A stretch of DNA of 64,000 nt. Source: Paraburkholderia kururiensis JCM 10599 = LMG 19447 (GTDB lineage: Bacteria; Pseudomonadota; Gammaproteobacteria; Burkholderiales; Burkholderiaceae). The first letter of the stretch is position 1. Each line of letters begins with the position of its first letter. The DNA lies in the NCBI RefSeq assembly GCF_003986935.1, contig NZ_RJZE01000030.1, positions 29,782 through 93,781 on the forward strand. The letters are read 5' to 3'. The notes beneath the pieces are model-generated. The model saw only the letters and a program-made list of their open reading frames with translations. It ran no database searches and had not been told where the DNA came from. Shown in pieces: positions 44,614 to 53,633 of the stretch. The position numbers and the translations under genes were made by a program.

Positions 44614-46313
44614 CGACCCGGCATCTGGATAACGAAGCGCGCGGTTACCAGCCGGAGCGCGGCAAAGACGCGGGCTCGCAGAAGCACGACGAGCCGCGCG
44701 TTCAGAAGGAAGCCGCGCAGAGCGCAACCGAGCAGGGTGAAGCGCGGGGGCGCACCGAAATGCCCGTCGCCGGGCAAAGGGAAGTCCGTATGAACGTAGC
44801 CGACAGAAGGCCGTTGCCGTGCCCGTCAGACTGGACCTTTGAGCTGATCGAAGAGTACGACACGCATATCGCCCGTGTTGCGGAGCAATACGAACTCGAC
44901 GTCTACCCGATCCAGCTCGAAGTCATCAGCGCCGAACAGATGATGGACGCCTACGCGTCCGTCGGCATGCCGGTCAATTACCGGCACTGGTCGTTCGGCA
45001 AACATTTCCTCTCCACCGAAAAGAGCTATCGCCGGGGCCAGATGGGCCTCGCTTACGAGATCGTCATCAACTCGAACCCCTGCATCGCGTATCTCATGGA
45101 AGAGAACACGATGACGATGCAGGCGCTCGTGATCGCGCACGCGGCGTACGGGCACAACTCGTTCTTCAAGGGCAACTACCTGTTCCGGCTGTGGACCGAC
45201 GCGCACGCCATCATCGACTACCTCGTCTACGCGAAGAACTACATCGCCGAGTGCGAGGAGCGCTATGGGCTCGACCGCGTCGAAGAGTTGCTCGACTCGT
45301 GCCACGCGCTCATGAACTATGGCGTGGACCGCTACAAGCGGCCGCAAAAGCTCTCACTGGAGCGCGAGGCAGCGATGCGCCGCGAACGCGAGGCGTATCT
45401 GCAGTCGCAGGTGAACGACCTGTGGCGCACCTTGCCCACACGGCCGTTGCAGATGGCCGAAGAAGTCGAGGAACGTTTTCCGCCCGAGCCACAGGAAAAC
45501 CTGCTGTATTTCGCGGAGAAAAACGCGCCGCTGCTGCAGCCGTGGGAGCGCGAAGTCATCCGCATCGTGCGCAAGATCGGCCAGTACTTCTATCCGCAGC
45601 GGCAGACCCAGGTCATGAACGAAGGCTGGGCTACCTTCTGGCATTACACCCTGCTCAATACGCTCTACAACCAGGGCAAGCTGGAAGATAGCTTCATGAT
45701 GGAGTTTCTCCATTCGCACAGCAACGTGATCTACCAGCCGCCCGTCACCAAGCCCTACTACAGCGGCATCAATCCGTATGCGCTTGGTTTTTCGATGATG
45801 AGCGACATTCGCCGCATCTGCGAGTCACCTACGGAAGAAGACCGGCAGTGGTTCCCGGAACTGGCGGGCAGCCCCTGGCTGCCGGCGCTGCACTACGCGA
45901 TGCGCAACTTCAAGGACGAGAGCTTCGTGGCGCAATATCTGTCGCCGCACCTGATCCGCGAAATGCGGCTCTTCTCGGTGCTCGACGACGACATGCGCGA
46001 TGCACTCGAAGTCTCGGCCATCCACGACGACAGCGGCTATCAGTACGTGCGTCAGGCGCTTTCGCGGCAGTACGACATCCATCACCGCGAGCCGAACATC
46101 CAGGTGTGGTCGGTCAACACGCGTGGCGACCGGAGTCTCACACTGCGCCACTTCATGAGCGACAACCGGCACCTGTCGAGCGATAGCGACGAGGTACTCA
46201 AGCACATGGCGCGGCTCTGGCAATTCGACGTGTACCTGGAGAGCGTGGACGAGAACGGTACGGTCAGGAAGCGCTACGAGTGCCGGTACGTGCCGCCGGC
46301 GCTGAGGCTCTAG
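44610..46313 (+). CDS. spoVR: SpoVR-family protein (YcgB)
   Basis: 567 residues from the coupled ATG (ATGA overlap with yeaH). The family part starts near residue 70 at DWTFELIEEYDTHIARVAEQY, followed by SAEQMMDAYASVGMPVNYRHWSFGKHFL and YEIVINSNPCIAYLMEENTM, almost invariant blocks of SpoVR/YcgB. An HEAxR-like set of His and Glu appears in NEGWATFWHYTLLN. The first 60 residues are charged and low in complexity. An internal ATG at 44790 has AAGGGAAG upstream and would give 507 residues, the normal family length, so it may be the main start. Function is unknown apart from membership in the PrkA-YeaH-SpoVR starvation module. Confidence 0.93.
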   Translation: MTTRHLDNEARGYQPERGKDAGSQKHDEPRVQKEAAQSATEQGEARGRTEMPVAGQREVRMNVADRRPLPCPSDWTFELIEEYDTHIARVAEQYELDVYPIQLEVISAEQMMDAYASVGMPVNYRHWSFGKHFLSTEKSYRRGQMGLAYEIVINSNPCIAYLMEENTMTMQALVIAHAAYGHNSFFKGNYLFRLWTDAHAIIDYLVYAKNYIAECEERYGLDRVEELLDSCHALMNYGVDRYKRPQKLSLEREAAMRREREAYLQSQVNDLWRTLPTRPLQMAEEVEERFPPEPQENLLYFAEKNAPLLQPWEREVIRIVRKIGQYFYPQRQTQVMNEGWATFWHYTLLNTLYNQGKLEDSFMMEFLHSHSNVIYQPPVTKPYYSGINPYALGFSMMSDIRRICESPTEEDRQWFPELAGSPWLPALHYAMRNFKDESFVAQYLSPHLIREMRLFSVLDDDMRDALEVSAIHDDSGYQYVRQALSRQYDIHHREPNIQVWSVNTRGDRSLTLRHFMSDNRHLSSDSDEVLKHMARLWQFDVYLESVDENGTVRKRYECRYVPPALRL

Positions 46314-46390
46314 ATTCGCGCAAAACGGGTAGGGGGCATGGCGGGCTTCCTGCTCAGCGGTTATAGCGACCACTGCAACATGCCATGCAA

Positions 46391-46417
46391 GGCCAGCCTC
46401 CGGGCTGGCTTTTTTTG
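46391..46417 (+). terminator. Intrinsic terminator of the prkA-yeaH-spoVR operon
   Basis: GCCAGCC pairs with GGCTGGC (7 bp, loop TCCG), followed by seven T. It lies 78 bp after the spoVR stop. The 46418-46678 stretch to the next gene shows no further gene; a weak TAAGAT -10 occurs at 46555-46560. Confidence 0.85.
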
Positions 46418-46678
46418 TTGCTGGCGGTCTTAAGCGACGGCCTCCACGGCACGCGCGGACAATCCCCCGGCGTCATTAGCCGGAGCGCACATCGGCATTC
46501 ACCCGCCGCGCATTCCTTTCTAAAACTATTCAGTCAGCTTTCTGGGATATCCGCTAAGATACGCCGGCGCCGAATCTTACGATCTGCCGACTCCGGCGCG
46601 CGCCCGCCCAGCAAGAGGCGGGGCCGGCAAGGCGGCATCACGACCGCCGTCTCTATCCAGCCAGAGGACCCACCCAGC

Positions 46679-47983
46679 ATGACAGACCAGACCGCTATCG
46701 CCGCGCCCGATGCCGCAGACGTGCGCCGCCGCATTTTCGCCATTGTCGGGGCATCGTCGGGCAATCTCGTCGAGTGGTTCGACTTCTACGTCTACTCGTT
46801 CTGCGCGCTGTATTTCGCCCCGGCATTCTTCCCTAGCGGCAACACCACGACGCAGTTGCTCAACACCGCGGGCGTGTTCGCCGCGGGCTTCCTGATGCGT
46901 CCTATCGGCGGCTGGTTCTTCGGCCGGCTCGCGGACCGGCATGGCCGGCGCACCGCGATGATGATCTCGGTCTTCATGATGTGCGGCGGCTCGCTCGTCA
47001 TTGCCGTGCTGCCCACCTACGCGCAGATCGGCGCGCTCGCGCCGGCGCTGCTGCTCGTCGCCCGGCTGTTTCAGGGTCTTTCCGTGGGCGGCGAATACGG
47101 CACCAGCGCCACCTACATGAGCGAGGTGGCGCTGCGCGGCCGGCGCGGCTTTTTCGCATCGTTCCAGTACGTGACGCTGATTGGCGGACAACTCTGCGCG
47201 CTGCTCGTGCTCGTGATCCTGCAACAGGCGCTCAGCAGCGAAGAACTCAAGGCGTGGGGTTGGCGCGTGCCGTTCGTCGTAGGCGCACTCGCGGCCCTCG
47301 TGTCGCTCTATCTGCGCAAATCGCTCGATGAAACCACGACGGAGGAAACCCGCCGACGCCGCGAAGCCGGCACGCTGCGCGGCCTCTGGCAGCATCGCGG
47401 CGCATTCCTGACGGTGGTGGGCTTCACGGCGGGCGGCTCGCTGATTTTCTATACGTTCACGACCTACATGCAGAAGTACCTCGTCAACACGGCCGGCATG
47501 CACGCGAAGACCGCGAGCAACGTGATGACGGGCGCGCTCTTCGCCTACATGGTCATGCAGCCGCTGTTCGGCGCATTGTCGGACCGTATTGGCCGGCGCA
47601 AGTCCATGCTGCTGTTTGCCTTCTTCGCCGTGCTCGGCACCGTGCCGCTGCTGCACGCGCTCGCGAGCGTGACGAGCCCGGTCGCGGCCTTCGTGCTCGT
47701 TACGATCGCGCTTGCCATCGTGAGTTTCTATACGTCGATCAGCGGGCTCATCAAGGCCGAGATGTTTCCGCCTGAAGTGCGCGCAATCGGCGTCGGTCTC
47801 TCGTATGCGGTGGGCAACGCGATCTTCGGCGGCTCGGCCGAGTACGTCGCGCTCTGGCTCAAGCAGGCGGGCAGCGAGTCGATGTTCTACTGGTACGTCA
47901 CGGCCATGTGCGCACTGGCCGGCATCGTGTCGCTGCGCATGCGCGATCCGTCCGCGGAAGGTTACCTGCGGCACGAACCCTGA
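46679..47983 (+). CDS. MHS-family MFS transporter (alpha-ketoglutarate permease-like)
   Basis: 434 residues, 12 membrane helices, inner-membrane proton symporter. The opening VGASSGNLVEWFDFYVYSFCALYFAPAFFP and the helix 2-3 loop GRLADRHGRRTAM are metabolite:H+ symporter hallmarks, and LLLVARLFQGLSVGGEYGTSATYMSE matches KgtP/ShiA/ProP-type proteins. KgtP-type dicarboxylate uptake is the best guess from the TSATYMSEVA block. The ATG has AGAGGA upstream and the spoVR terminator behind it, so it is a separate transcription unit. No operon partner helps to define the substrate. Confidence 0.85.
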   Translation: MTDQTAIAAPDAADVRRRIFAIVGASSGNLVEWFDFYVYSFCALYFAPAFFPSGNTTTQLLNTAGVFAAGFLMRPIGGWFFGRLADRHGRRTAMMISVFMMCGGSLVIAVLPTYAQIGALAPALLLVARLFQGLSVGGEYGTSATYMSEVALRGRRGFFASFQYVTLIGGQLCALLVLVILQQALSSEELKAWGWRVPFVVGALAALVSLYLRKSLDETTTEETRRRREAGTLRGLWQHRGAFLTVVGFTAGGSLIFYTFTTYMQKYLVNTAGMHAKTASNVMTGALFAYMVMQPLFGALSDRIGRRKSMLLFAFFAVLGTVPLLHALASVTSPVAAFVLVTIALAIVSFYTSISGLIKAEMFPPEVRAIGVGLSYAVGNAIFGGSAEYVALWLKQAGSESMFYWYVTAMCALAGIVSLRMRDPSAEGYLRHEP

Positions 47984-48044
47984 TGTCGGAAGCTGAAGGG
48001 CAGGGCGCGCGCCGCACGCCCTTGCGAACGCTTCAGCGACACAC

Positions 48045-49046
48045 TCAGGGCAGCCGCACCCTGGTCGTGTCCACCACCTGCTCGCCCGCCAGGGGCGCCG
48101 GTTCCTCGTGCGCATGCCGCGCTGCCTTGCCGATCATGAGCAGGTGATAGTAGAGGCGAGGGCTCAGTCCGTAGCGGTAGGCGTGCAGATGATGGAGTGC
48201 GAGATTGAGCCCCGCGCGGGCCTGTCCGTTGCGCGCGTAGAGCGAGACCACGATGGGCACGAGGCGGCGCAGCGCTACCTTGCGGGCCGGCTCGAGTGCC
48301 GCAGGCAGCGCGAGCCCCTTTACGAACTGCCACGCGGCCATCGACGCCGCGCTCGTCGTATGGCGCGTGGACTGCGAAACGGAGACGTCGGTCTTGCGGT
48401 AGCACGACACGTATTCGTCCACATAGCAGACCTGCTGCGCCGCGAGGCACAGGCGCGTGCCGAACACGAAATCGCAGCACGTGCCGTAGTGTCCGTCGTA
48501 GCCGATGCGCTTCACGAGCGCCGCATTGGCCATCCACCCATTGTTGGGAAACATCTGCACGAGACCCACGCGGCCCGGCTGTGGCTGCAGTCCCGCTGCG
48601 CGCGGCGTTCGATGGAATGCTGCGTTGAGCTTGCGACTCGCCGTGAGATCGACGCGCCCGTGCTGGTCTACCTCGTATTGATTGCCGAACGCCACCTCGA
48701 GCCCCGGATGCCGCTCCCATTGCGCAAGGAGCCGCTCCACGCCGTTCGTGATGAGGGAGTCGTCGTCGTGGATCAGGAGAATCTTGTCGCCGCTTGCGCG
48801 GGCAAAGAGGCTCTCGACGTTGCGTGCCTGGCCCAGCGGCGGCGTATTGCGCTGGTAGACCACGCGCGGCTCGTGCCGGTAGCGCGTGGCGATGAGCCGC
48901 TCGGTGCGGTCGTCGCGGGAGTCGTCGCCGATCAGGATCTCGAGGTCGGCGTGGGTCTGTCCGAGACACGAGTCGATGCATCGCACGATCAGGTGCGGAC
49001 GGTCGCACGTCGGCAGGCAAATGGAGACTTTGGTACTTGTCGTCAT
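48045..49046 (-). CDS. Family 2 glycosyltransferase
   Basis: 333 residues, GT-A fold. KVSICLPTCDRPHLIVRCIDSCLGQTHADLEILIGDDSRDDRTERLI is the standard nucleotide-sugar half, with the metal-binding DDD in KILLIHDDDSLI (about 91-102). NNGWMANAALVKRIGYDG and CCDFVFGTRLCLA form the acceptor half. No membrane helix is obvious; a partly hydrophobic C-terminal region may associate with the membrane. The ATG at 49046 has GGAG upstream. It is a lone gene, not part of a polysaccharide cluster, so acceptor and linkage are unknown. Confidence 0.88.
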   Translation of the reverse strand: MTTSTKVSICLPTCDRPHLIVRCIDSCLGQTHADLEILIGDDSRDDRTERLIATRYRHEPRVVYQRNTPPLGQARNVESLFARASGDKILLIHDDDSLITNGVERLLAQWERHPGLEVAFGNQYEVDQHGRVDLTASRKLNAAFHRTPRAAGLQPQPGRVGLVQMFPNNGWMANAALVKRIGYDGHYGTCCDFVFGTRLCLAAQQVCYVDEYVSCYRKTDVSVSQSTRHTTSAASMAAWQFVKGLALPAALEPARKVALRRLVPIVVSLYARNGQARAGLNLALHHLHAYRYGLSPRLYYHLLMIGKAARHAHEEPAPLAGEQVVDTTRVRLP

Positions 49047-49411
49047 GACACGCTCCGGTCGTGGAAGTCGCCGCGGCGGTATTCGCAATGCGAACTTTTG
49101 CCGGGTGGCATGACGGTAGTTGAAAAAAACTCGAAAGAAATCGGAAATTATTCGCAGCGCGTGGCCGATACGAAAAGCGCGTACGTAGCGCGAAAAAACC
49201 AGACGAAAGGCGAGAGAAGCGCGAATTTGTCTCGAAACCGTCTGAGGAATGAATGTTGCGGCGCAGTAAGGCGAGGTGAGGATTTTGCCGAAGCGCTTTG
49301 GCGAAACCGCCATGCGAGACACTGACCGGGCCGGCAGGTCGCCGCAAAGCGACCTATGCTGGATGGCACACGCGCTGTTTTCGTCGACCGCTCTTTTCAT
49401 GGAGGTGCGTC
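49047..49411. other. Divergent spacer, no supported gene
   Basis: Between the glycosyltransferase (minus) and the YbaK gene (plus). It is rich in GCG-AAA steps, giving many short Arg/Lys/Ser frames without domains. No clear promoter or operator was identified. Confidence 0.45.
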
Positions 49412-49897
49412 ATGCCGATGTCAGCCACCCTCGAGGAGTGCCTGCGCAGCAAGGGCTCCCGCTACGAGATCGTGCATCACCCCTACAGTCATTCGAGTGT
49501 CGAGACCGCGGTCGCGGCGCACGTGCCCGGCGACCGGCTGGCCAAGACGGTGCTGCTCGAAGACGAGCAGGGCTACGTGGCCGCAGTGTTGCCCTCCACC
49601 TACGCTGTGCGGCTCTCCGAGCTATGGGCGAAAACGGGCCGCCGCCTGACGCTTGCGCGGGAGATGGACCTGCGCGAGCTCTTCAAGGATTGCGACGTGG
49701 GCGCGCTGCCGCCCGTTTGCACCGCCTACGGGATGAAGACGTATCTCGACGAAAGCCTCGCGCAGCAGCCGGACATTTACTTCGAGGCCGGCGATCACGA
49801 AGAACTCGTCCACATGGGCGCCGAGCAGTTCCTTTCGCTCATGGGCGACGCCGAACGCGCGCGGTTCGCGCATCGCATCCAGCGGCTCGCGATCTGA
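49412..49897 (+). CDS. YbaK/EbsC-type aminoacyl-tRNA deacylase
   Basis: 161 residues, cytoplasmic. Hydrolyses mischarged aminoacyl-tRNA (Cys-tRNAPro in YbaK). The fold markers are HHPYSHSSVETAVAAHVPGDRLAKTVLLEDEQGYVAAVLPSTYAVRLSEL with the catalytic Lys (LAKTVLLED), and DVGALPPVCTAYGMKTYLDESL with the Gly-x-x-Pro loop. FEAGDHEELVHMGAEQFLSLM completes the domain. It could also be a ProX-type deacylase of this superfamily. A GGAGG ribosome site precedes the ATG. Single gene, divergent from the glycosyltransferase. Confidence 0.88.
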   Translation: MPMSATLEECLRSKGSRYEIVHHPYSHSSVETAVAAHVPGDRLAKTVLLEDEQGYVAAVLPSTYAVRLSELWAKTGRRLTLAREMDLRELFKDCDVGALPPVCTAYGMKTYLDESLAQQPDIYFEAGDHEELVHMGAEQFLSLMGDAERARFAHRIQRLAI

Positions 49898-50018
49898 ACG
49901 CTGCGGTCCGGCCGGCTGGCGTCGGCGCCGTGCAGCGCGCGGACCGGCGATCTTTGGCGCCGGCCTTCGCGCGCCGTAGTCACGCTTGCTCGACGCCTGC
50001 TTGCCCATCGCGCCGGCA

Positions 50019-51554
50019 TCAGCCCAGCCGGAACACGGAGACCGCCGACCTGAGCCGCCCCGCCTGCCCGTCGAGCGACGATGCGGCCGCCGCGGCCTGT
50101 TCCACGAGGGCCGCGTTCTGCTGCGTGACTTCATCCATTTGCGCAACGGCCTTGCCGACCTGCTCGATGCCGGTGCTCTGTTCTTCGGAAGCGGCCGAGA
50201 TCTCGCCCATGATGTGCGCCACCTGGCCGATGGCGCGCACGATGTCGTTCATGCGCTCGCCCGCCACTTCCACGAGCCGGCTGCCGCTGTCCACCTTGCC
50301 GACCGACACCTCGATCAGTTCCTTGATGTCCTTCGCGGCTGCCGCGCTGCGTTGGGCGAGCGAACGGACCTCGGCGGCCACGACGGCGAATCCGCGTCCT
50401 TCTTCTCCGGCGCGCGCCGCTTCGACGGCGGCGTTGAGCGCAAGGATGTTAGTCTGAAACGCGATGCTCTCGATCACCGTCGTGATGTCGGCAATCCGCC
50501 CGGACTGCTGCGAGATCTGCTGCATGGTGTCGACCACCTCGCGCACGGCAGCGCCGCCGCGTTCCGTGGCGAGCCGCGCGGTGCTTACGATGCCGTTGGC
50601 CTCGCGGGCGTTGTCGGCGTTCTGCTTGACCGTCGCCGTGATCTGCTCCATGCTCGCGGCCGTTTCTTCGAGCGATGCCGCCTGCTGTTCGGTGCGTTGC
50701 GAGAGGTCGAGGTTGCCTTGCGCGATCTCGCCGGTGCCCACGGCGATCGCGTGGGTCGCAGACTGGATTTCGGCAATCGTGGCCGCAAGCCGCGTCTTCA
50801 TTTCGCCGAGCGCGGCCAGCAAGCTGCCTTTGCCGGCGCGCGTGGCATCGAACGCGATGCCGAGGTTGCCGTTGGCGATCTGCGTGGCCACCTGCGCGGC
50901 GTGGGCCGGCTCCCCGCCGAGCGTGCGTCGCACGCTGCGCAGCACCGCCCACGCGATGCCCGCAAGGGCCGCCGCGATGACGAGCGCGATGCTCCCGAGT
51001 ACGATGGCGAGCCGGTTGAAGGCGGCGCTGATGTCGTCGTAGAAGAAGCCCGTGCCGATCCACCAGTCCCAGTCGGGAATGGACACCACGCCCTGGAGTT
51101 TCGGCTCGACGTCCGCGTCGGGGCTGCGCCTGATCAGCACGTCGACGAGCGCGAAGTGCGACTGTGCCATGCCGGCGCGGTAGGCTTCGCTGTCCGTGAG
51201 TCCCTCTGTCGTGCGGTTGCCTTTGGCCCGGGTGCCGATGAACTTCGCGTTCGGGTGCACGAGGTTGATGCCGTCCGAGGTCGTGACCCAGTAGTAGCTC
51301 TTCGTGTTCGCGTTGAGCTGCGAAAGCGCGACTTTCGCCTGCTGCTGGGCTTCGTCGCGCGTGAGCGTACCGCGCGCCTGCAACGCGCGGTACGCGTTCA
51401 CGAGATGCTCGGCCTTCGTCAGGAGAATGACGATCTCTTCGCGGCGGCTCTCGATGAGCGCGCCCCGCAGCGTCTGCAACGCCATGGCGGCAAGCAGCAC
51501 GACGCCGAGCAGGGCGGCGCCAACGAGCAACAGCAGTTTCGTGGACAGTTTCAT
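50019..51554 (-). CDS. Methyl-accepting chemotaxis protein with single Cache sensor
   Basis: 511 residues, inner membrane. TM1 (about 7-27), a periplasmic single-Cache domain with YYWVTTSDGINLVHPNAKFIGT and SIPDWDWWIGTGFFYDDI (typical of receptors for small acids or amines), TM2 (about 184-205), HAMP, then the signalling domain with NILALNAAVEAARAGEEGRGFAVVAAEVRSLAQRS. No C-terminal WETF-type pentapeptide is present, unlike the other receptor in this window. Two ATG codons nine bases apart are possible starts; MKLSTKLLLL fits homologues. A strong sigma-28-type promoter lies 70 bp upstream. Confidence 0.94.
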   Translation of the reverse strand: MKLSTKLLLLVGAALLGVVLLAAMALQTLRGALIESRREEIVILLTKAEHLVNAYRALQARGTLTRDEAQQQAKVALSQLNANTKSYYWVTTSDGINLVHPNAKFIGTRAKGNRTTEGLTDSEAYRAGMAQSHFALVDVLIRRSPDADVEPKLQGVVSIPDWDWWIGTGFFYDDISAAFNRLAIVLGSIALVIAAALAGIAWAVLRSVRRTLGGEPAHAAQVATQIANGNLGIAFDATRAGKGSLLAALGEMKTRLAATIAEIQSATHAIAVGTGEIAQGNLDLSQRTEQQAASLEETAASMEQITATVKQNADNAREANGIVSTARLATERGGAAVREVVDTMQQISQQSGRIADITTVIESIAFQTNILALNAAVEAARAGEEGRGFAVVAAEVRSLAQRSAAAAKDIKELIEVSVGKVDSGSRLVEVAGERMNDIVRAIGQVAHIMGEISAASEEQSTGIEQVGKAVAQMDEVTQQNAALVEQAAAAASSLDGQAGRLRSAVSVFRLG

Positions 51555-51622
51555 GTGGGTCATGTGGGTGATGTAGCGGCGTGGGTGCAAGGTCGGGAGA
51601 CTTTATTAACTATCTGGTACAT

Positions 51623-51650
51623 ATATCGGCGCAGCCCTTCAACGCTTGAG
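51623..51650 (-). promoter_or_regulatory. Sigma-28 (FliA)-type promoter of the second chemoreceptor
   Basis: On the minus strand TCAAG, then 14 bp, then GCCGATAT: the pattern TCAA-N15-GCCGATAA with seven of eight -10 matches. The start site would be about 60 bp from the ATG. It supports co-regulation with flagellar genes elsewhere in the genome. Confidence 0.75.
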
Positions 51651-51837
51651 CCACGGCGGCTACGGGGTAACCCGCGATTCGTGCGGTGATCGCACGCACC
51701 GATGAATGCTTTTGTGAAGGATCAATCTGCGCAGGAAACTTCATGCGCGAATGGCTTGTCTGGCCAATGCAGGCCGGCACAGTGACGACAGCGCCGTGAG
51801 CCGGCGCCGACAACAGTAGAGAAGGGGAGAAACAACA

Positions 51838-52698
51838 ATGAGCGGCGATCAGACGTCGTGGAAAGCGTATCTGGCGTTCCTGTCCACGCCCGTGGACGAA
51901 GCGCGTCCATTCGTTCTGGAGACCGGGCAGGCGGTGTCGCTGCATTTCGATCACCTCGCGACGCAGAGCTTCATGTCGCTGCGCCAGCCAGACCGGCTCG
52001 TGCTGCCTTATACGCGGGCCATGATGGGATTCCTGCTGCTGCAGCCCGCGCCACGGCATATCGCGATGATCGGGCTCGGGGGCGGGTCGCTTGCGAAGTA
52101 CTGCTATCGCCATCTGCCGCAGGCGAAGGTCACCGCGATCGAAATCAATCCGGAAGTCATCGCGCTGCGCGACACGTTCCGCATTCCGCCCGACGACGCG
52201 CGCTTCGAAGTGCTCTGCGCGGACGGCGCAGACTACATCGGCAACGTGGGCGGCGAAGCATCCCCGCTCGACGTGATCCTGCTCGATGCATTCGGCGCCG
52301 ACGGCATGCCCGAACGATGCACGAGCGTCGAGTTCTTCGCGGCGTGCCGCGAACGCCTGACGGACGGCGGTGTGCTCGCCATCAATCTCGGCAATGACGA
52401 TCCGGCGCTGCCGCAGCAGCTCGCCCGGCTTGAAAGCGCGTTCGGCGCGTCGCGTTCCGTCTTCCCGGTGGCGACGGGAGACAACTACCTGGCGTTCGCC
52501 TGGAAGGAGGCGCAGGCTTTGCCGTCAAGACAGGTGCTTTTCGACCGGGCGCATGCCCTGGCTTGGGCGCGCAACCTCGGCTTGAGGGCGACTGCGCAGC
52601 GTTTGAAGGAGGGCGAGTGCTTCGACCCGAAGCGGCTCGTCTGGCACGAGCCGGGCATCTCGCACTGGAAGGTGCCGGACTGGACGAGGTCCGACTGA
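51838..52698 (+). CDS. Spermidine synthase-like SAM-dependent protein
   Basis: 286 residues, cytoplasmic. RPFVLETGQAVSLHFDHLATQSFMSLRQPDRLVLPYTRAMMGFLLL is the substrate-side N-terminal domain, and the Rossmann half begins IAMIGLGGGSLAKYCYRHLPQAKVTAIEINPEVIALRDTF. GADYIGNVGGEASPLDVILLDAFG supplies the catalytic Asp region of spermidine synthases. It is a member of the polyamine-synthase superfamily found beside non-polyamine genes, so methyltransferase or aminopropyltransferase activity is open. AAGGGGAGA precedes the ATG. It is a single gene converging with DUF1275. Confidence 0.85.
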   Translation: MSGDQTSWKAYLAFLSTPVDEARPFVLETGQAVSLHFDHLATQSFMSLRQPDRLVLPYTRAMMGFLLLQPAPRHIAMIGLGGGSLAKYCYRHLPQAKVTAIEINPEVIALRDTFRIPPDDARFEVLCADGADYIGNVGGEASPLDVILLDAFGADGMPERCTSVEFFAACRERLTDGGVLAINLGNDDPALPQQLARLESAFGASRSVFPVATGDNYLAFAWKEAQALPSRQVLFDRAHALAWARNLGLRATAQRLKEGECFDPKRLVWHEPGISHWKVPDWTRSD

Positions 52699-52723
52699 CT
52701 GTGAACGATCGCGCCGCGGGCAC

Positions 52724-53485
52724 CTAGCGTTCGGCGCCGTAAAACCAGTCGAGCATGTCGTCGATCACCGGCACGACTGCAAGCGAGATCAGCAGCGCGG
52801 CGAGCGGCACCGTCGAAACATACCCGACATGCTTGAACCCGACCGCACCCGCAAGGCCGCCCGAGAAGAACATGGCAAGCGTGGTGGCGTGAATCTTCAG
52901 CTTTTCGCGGTTCGCGATCACTGTTTGGGCGTCCGTGCCGACTCGCGACGAATTCCAGTAGAACAGCTTGCCTAGCTCGATGCCGATGTCGGTGACGATG
53001 CCGGTCATGTGCGTCGTGCGGATCTCCGCGCCGGAGAGCTTCGTGATCATCGCGTTCTGCAGCCCCATGATGAAGCACAGCAGAATCACGGTGACCGGCA
53101 CGAAGGCCGCCTCCCATAACGCCAGGTGACTGCCGAGCAGGCCGAACAGCAGCAGCAGGGTGGCTTCGATGAGCAGCGGCAAGGCGTACTGGCTGTGCAG
53201 GTCGCGCCGGCGCCCCCAGTTCACGAGCACCGCAGAACAGCCGGCGCCGATCAGGAACGAGATGAGCGAGCCGATGCCGGCCAGCACGAGTTCGATGTCG
53301 CCGAGCGCGAGCTGGTCCGCGATGGTCGATACGACGCCGCTCATGTGCGAGGTGTATTGCTTGACCGCCAGAAAGCCACCGGCATTGGTGGCCCCGGCGA
53401 TGAACGCGAGCTGGAAACCGAGCTGGCGGTTCGCGCTCGTCTTGCGGTCTTTACCCGCGAGGCGTCGAAGGTAGTGCGCAGGCAT
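52724..53485 (-). CDS. DUF1275 (YoaK-family) membrane protein
   Basis: 253 residues, six or so membrane helices. FIAGATNAGGFLAVKQYTSHMSGVVSTIADQLA is the hallmark opening of the family, and GLQNAMITKLSGAEIRTTHMTGIVTDIGIELGKL the second conserved block. Function is unknown; members are small transporter-like proteins. A strong palindrome lies 100 bp upstream of its ATG, suggesting specific regulation. It is downstream of the ZntB/CorA gene on the same strand but separated by about 150 bp. Confidence 0.88.
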   Translation of the reverse strand: MPAHYLRRLAGKDRKTSANRQLGFQLAFIAGATNAGGFLAVKQYTSHMSGVVSTIADQLALGDIELVLAGIGSLISFLIGAGCSAVLVNWGRRRDLHSQYALPLLIEATLLLLFGLLGSHLALWEAAFVPVTVILLCFIMGLQNAMITKLSGAEIRTTHMTGIVTDIGIELGKLFYWNSSRVGTDAQTVIANREKLKIHATTLAMFFSGGLAGAVGFKHVGYVSTVPLAALLISLAVVPVIDDMLDWFYGAER

Positions 53486-53586
53486 GAATGTGTTCGCGAA
53501 ATAGGCCCCGGCCCGAGGCGGCAGGCGCGCCGTTGCGCCTGCCCGGCGCGAACGGCGGCGTACGCGCGGACCGGGTAATGCTTATA

Positions 53587-53609
53587 GCATGTTAACCATA
53601 TTAACATGC
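53587..53609. promoter_or_regulatory. Inverted repeat GCATGTTAA-N5-TTAACATGC upstream of DUF1275
   Basis: Perfect 9-bp arms separated by CCATA, set in a locally AT-rich patch 100 bp upstream of the DUF1275 ATG and 25 bp from the end of the ZntB gene. Arms of this length suggest a dimeric repressor site, but no regulator gene is adjacent. Confidence 0.6.
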
Positions 53610-53633
53610 CATGTAACACTGCCTGCGTGAGCG

